From a bacterium (lineage in GTDB: Bacteria; Omnitrophota; Gorgyraeia; Velamenicoccales; JABMQK01), in assembly GCA_013203265.1 (NCBI GenBank), contig JABMQK010000201.1:1-13057 (forward strand): 13,057 nucleotides of DNA, written 5' to 3'. How positions within the stretch are numbered: position 1 is the first letter of the stretch; every line of letters begins with the position of its first letter. Positions 12,785-13,057 of this stretch are shown in pieces. The translations under genes were made by a program, and so were the position numbers. The notes below the pieces were generated by a model, which saw only the letters and a program-made list of their open reading frames with translations, ran no database searches and was not told the DNA's origin.

Positions 12785-13057
12785 CTATATTAACTCCCCA
12801 CAAGACTTACATGACCTAGTTTTCGAACCATCTTTTAAAAAAGAAAAACCAATCCTTACAGCCTTGTTGCAACGTTTACAGATCAACATTAAATTTGATA
12901 AATGTATAGGCATCTCTTTCTGTATAATACCACCTTGCTGATCCTGTTGGGTTTTACGCATATGCTTCTTTACGAAATTAATACCCTCTACGAGCGCTCT
13001 ATTACTTCGAGGAAACACAGAGATTACCTTGCCTTTTTTACCTTTATCTTTACCGGC
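12785..13057 (-). CDS. rplX: 50S ribosomal protein L24 (uL24), 5' end cut by the window edge
   Basis: An open frame runs from the window edge and gives 90 residues, beginning AGKDKGKKGKVISVFPRSNR, the second half of the KOW motif. About 10-15 N-terminal residues lie outside the window. The protein initiates 50S assembly near the exit tunnel. The middle GINFVKKHMRKTQQDQQGGI is typical, and the C-terminus carries a zinc-ribbon-like pair C-X2-C (LICKRCNKA) and C-X2-C (RSCKSCGEL), common in many bacterial L24s but absent from E. coli's. A GTG at 13018 is an internal valine, not the start. Confidence 0.95.
   Translation of the reverse strand, partial: AGKDKGKKGKVISVFPRSNRALVEGINFVKKHMRKTQQDQQGGIIQKEMPIHLSNLMLICKRCNKAVRIGFSFLKDGSKTRSCKSCGELI

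Overview
The window is one side of a bacterial chromosome dominated by a single long minus-strand operon. Read from the right edge, it is the distal spc operon followed by the alpha operon: rplX (truncated by the window edge), rplE, rpsN (zinc type), rpsH, rplF, rplR, rpsE, rplO, secY, adk, map, infA, rpmJ, rpsM, rpsK, rpsD, rpoA, rplQ. Two metabolic genes on the same strand follow: a PLP-dependent aspartate-type aminotransferase and a short-form LeuC/homoaconitase-type dehydratase large subunit. No gene on the plus strand is supported. The AT-rich composition, the missing rpmD (L30), the C+ zinc forms of S4, S14, L24 and L36, and the metabolic genes behind rplQ fit a Gram-negative-type uncultured lineage. 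Omnitrophota or another PVC-related phylum is my best guess, but the sequence alone does not prove it.

The ribosomal genes are tightly packed. secY/adk and adk/map overlap by 4 bp (ATGA, GTGA), and rpsE/rplO and rplR/rpsE are 1-3 bp apart. Together they make ribosome parts (uS, uL and bL proteins, IF-1), the RNA polymerase alpha subunit, the Sec translocation channel, adenylate kinase and methionine aminopeptidase. This is the classic translation, transcription and secretion growth module. L17 is unusual in carrying a lysine/glutamate-rich, probably disordered tail of about 105 residues.

The unusual content lies in the few longer spacers. A family of REP-like hairpins occurs at 6-68, 397-429, 4733-4790, 4831-4871 and 6354-6404, with a likely relative at 9665-9692. 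They share a stem apex (YTTAYG / CRTAAR) and loops that start with GA and end with GA. Two pairs of these hairpins bracket an inner inverted repeat. At 1-430, just downstream of leuC, the bracketed unit holds a small GIY-YIG nuclease ORF between 17-bp inverted repeats. At 4733-4871, between rpsD and rpoA, the same architecture holds no gene, only a nearly loopless 41-bp palindrome. The left ends of both units can fold into the same three-way junction, with compensatory base differences. I interpret this as a mobile repeat family in which a GIY-YIG nuclease may play the part that RAYT transposases play for classical REP/BIME elements, with a full-length copy and an empty copy side by side in one window. 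That interpretation is inference; the repeats, the foldings and the ORF are directly visible.
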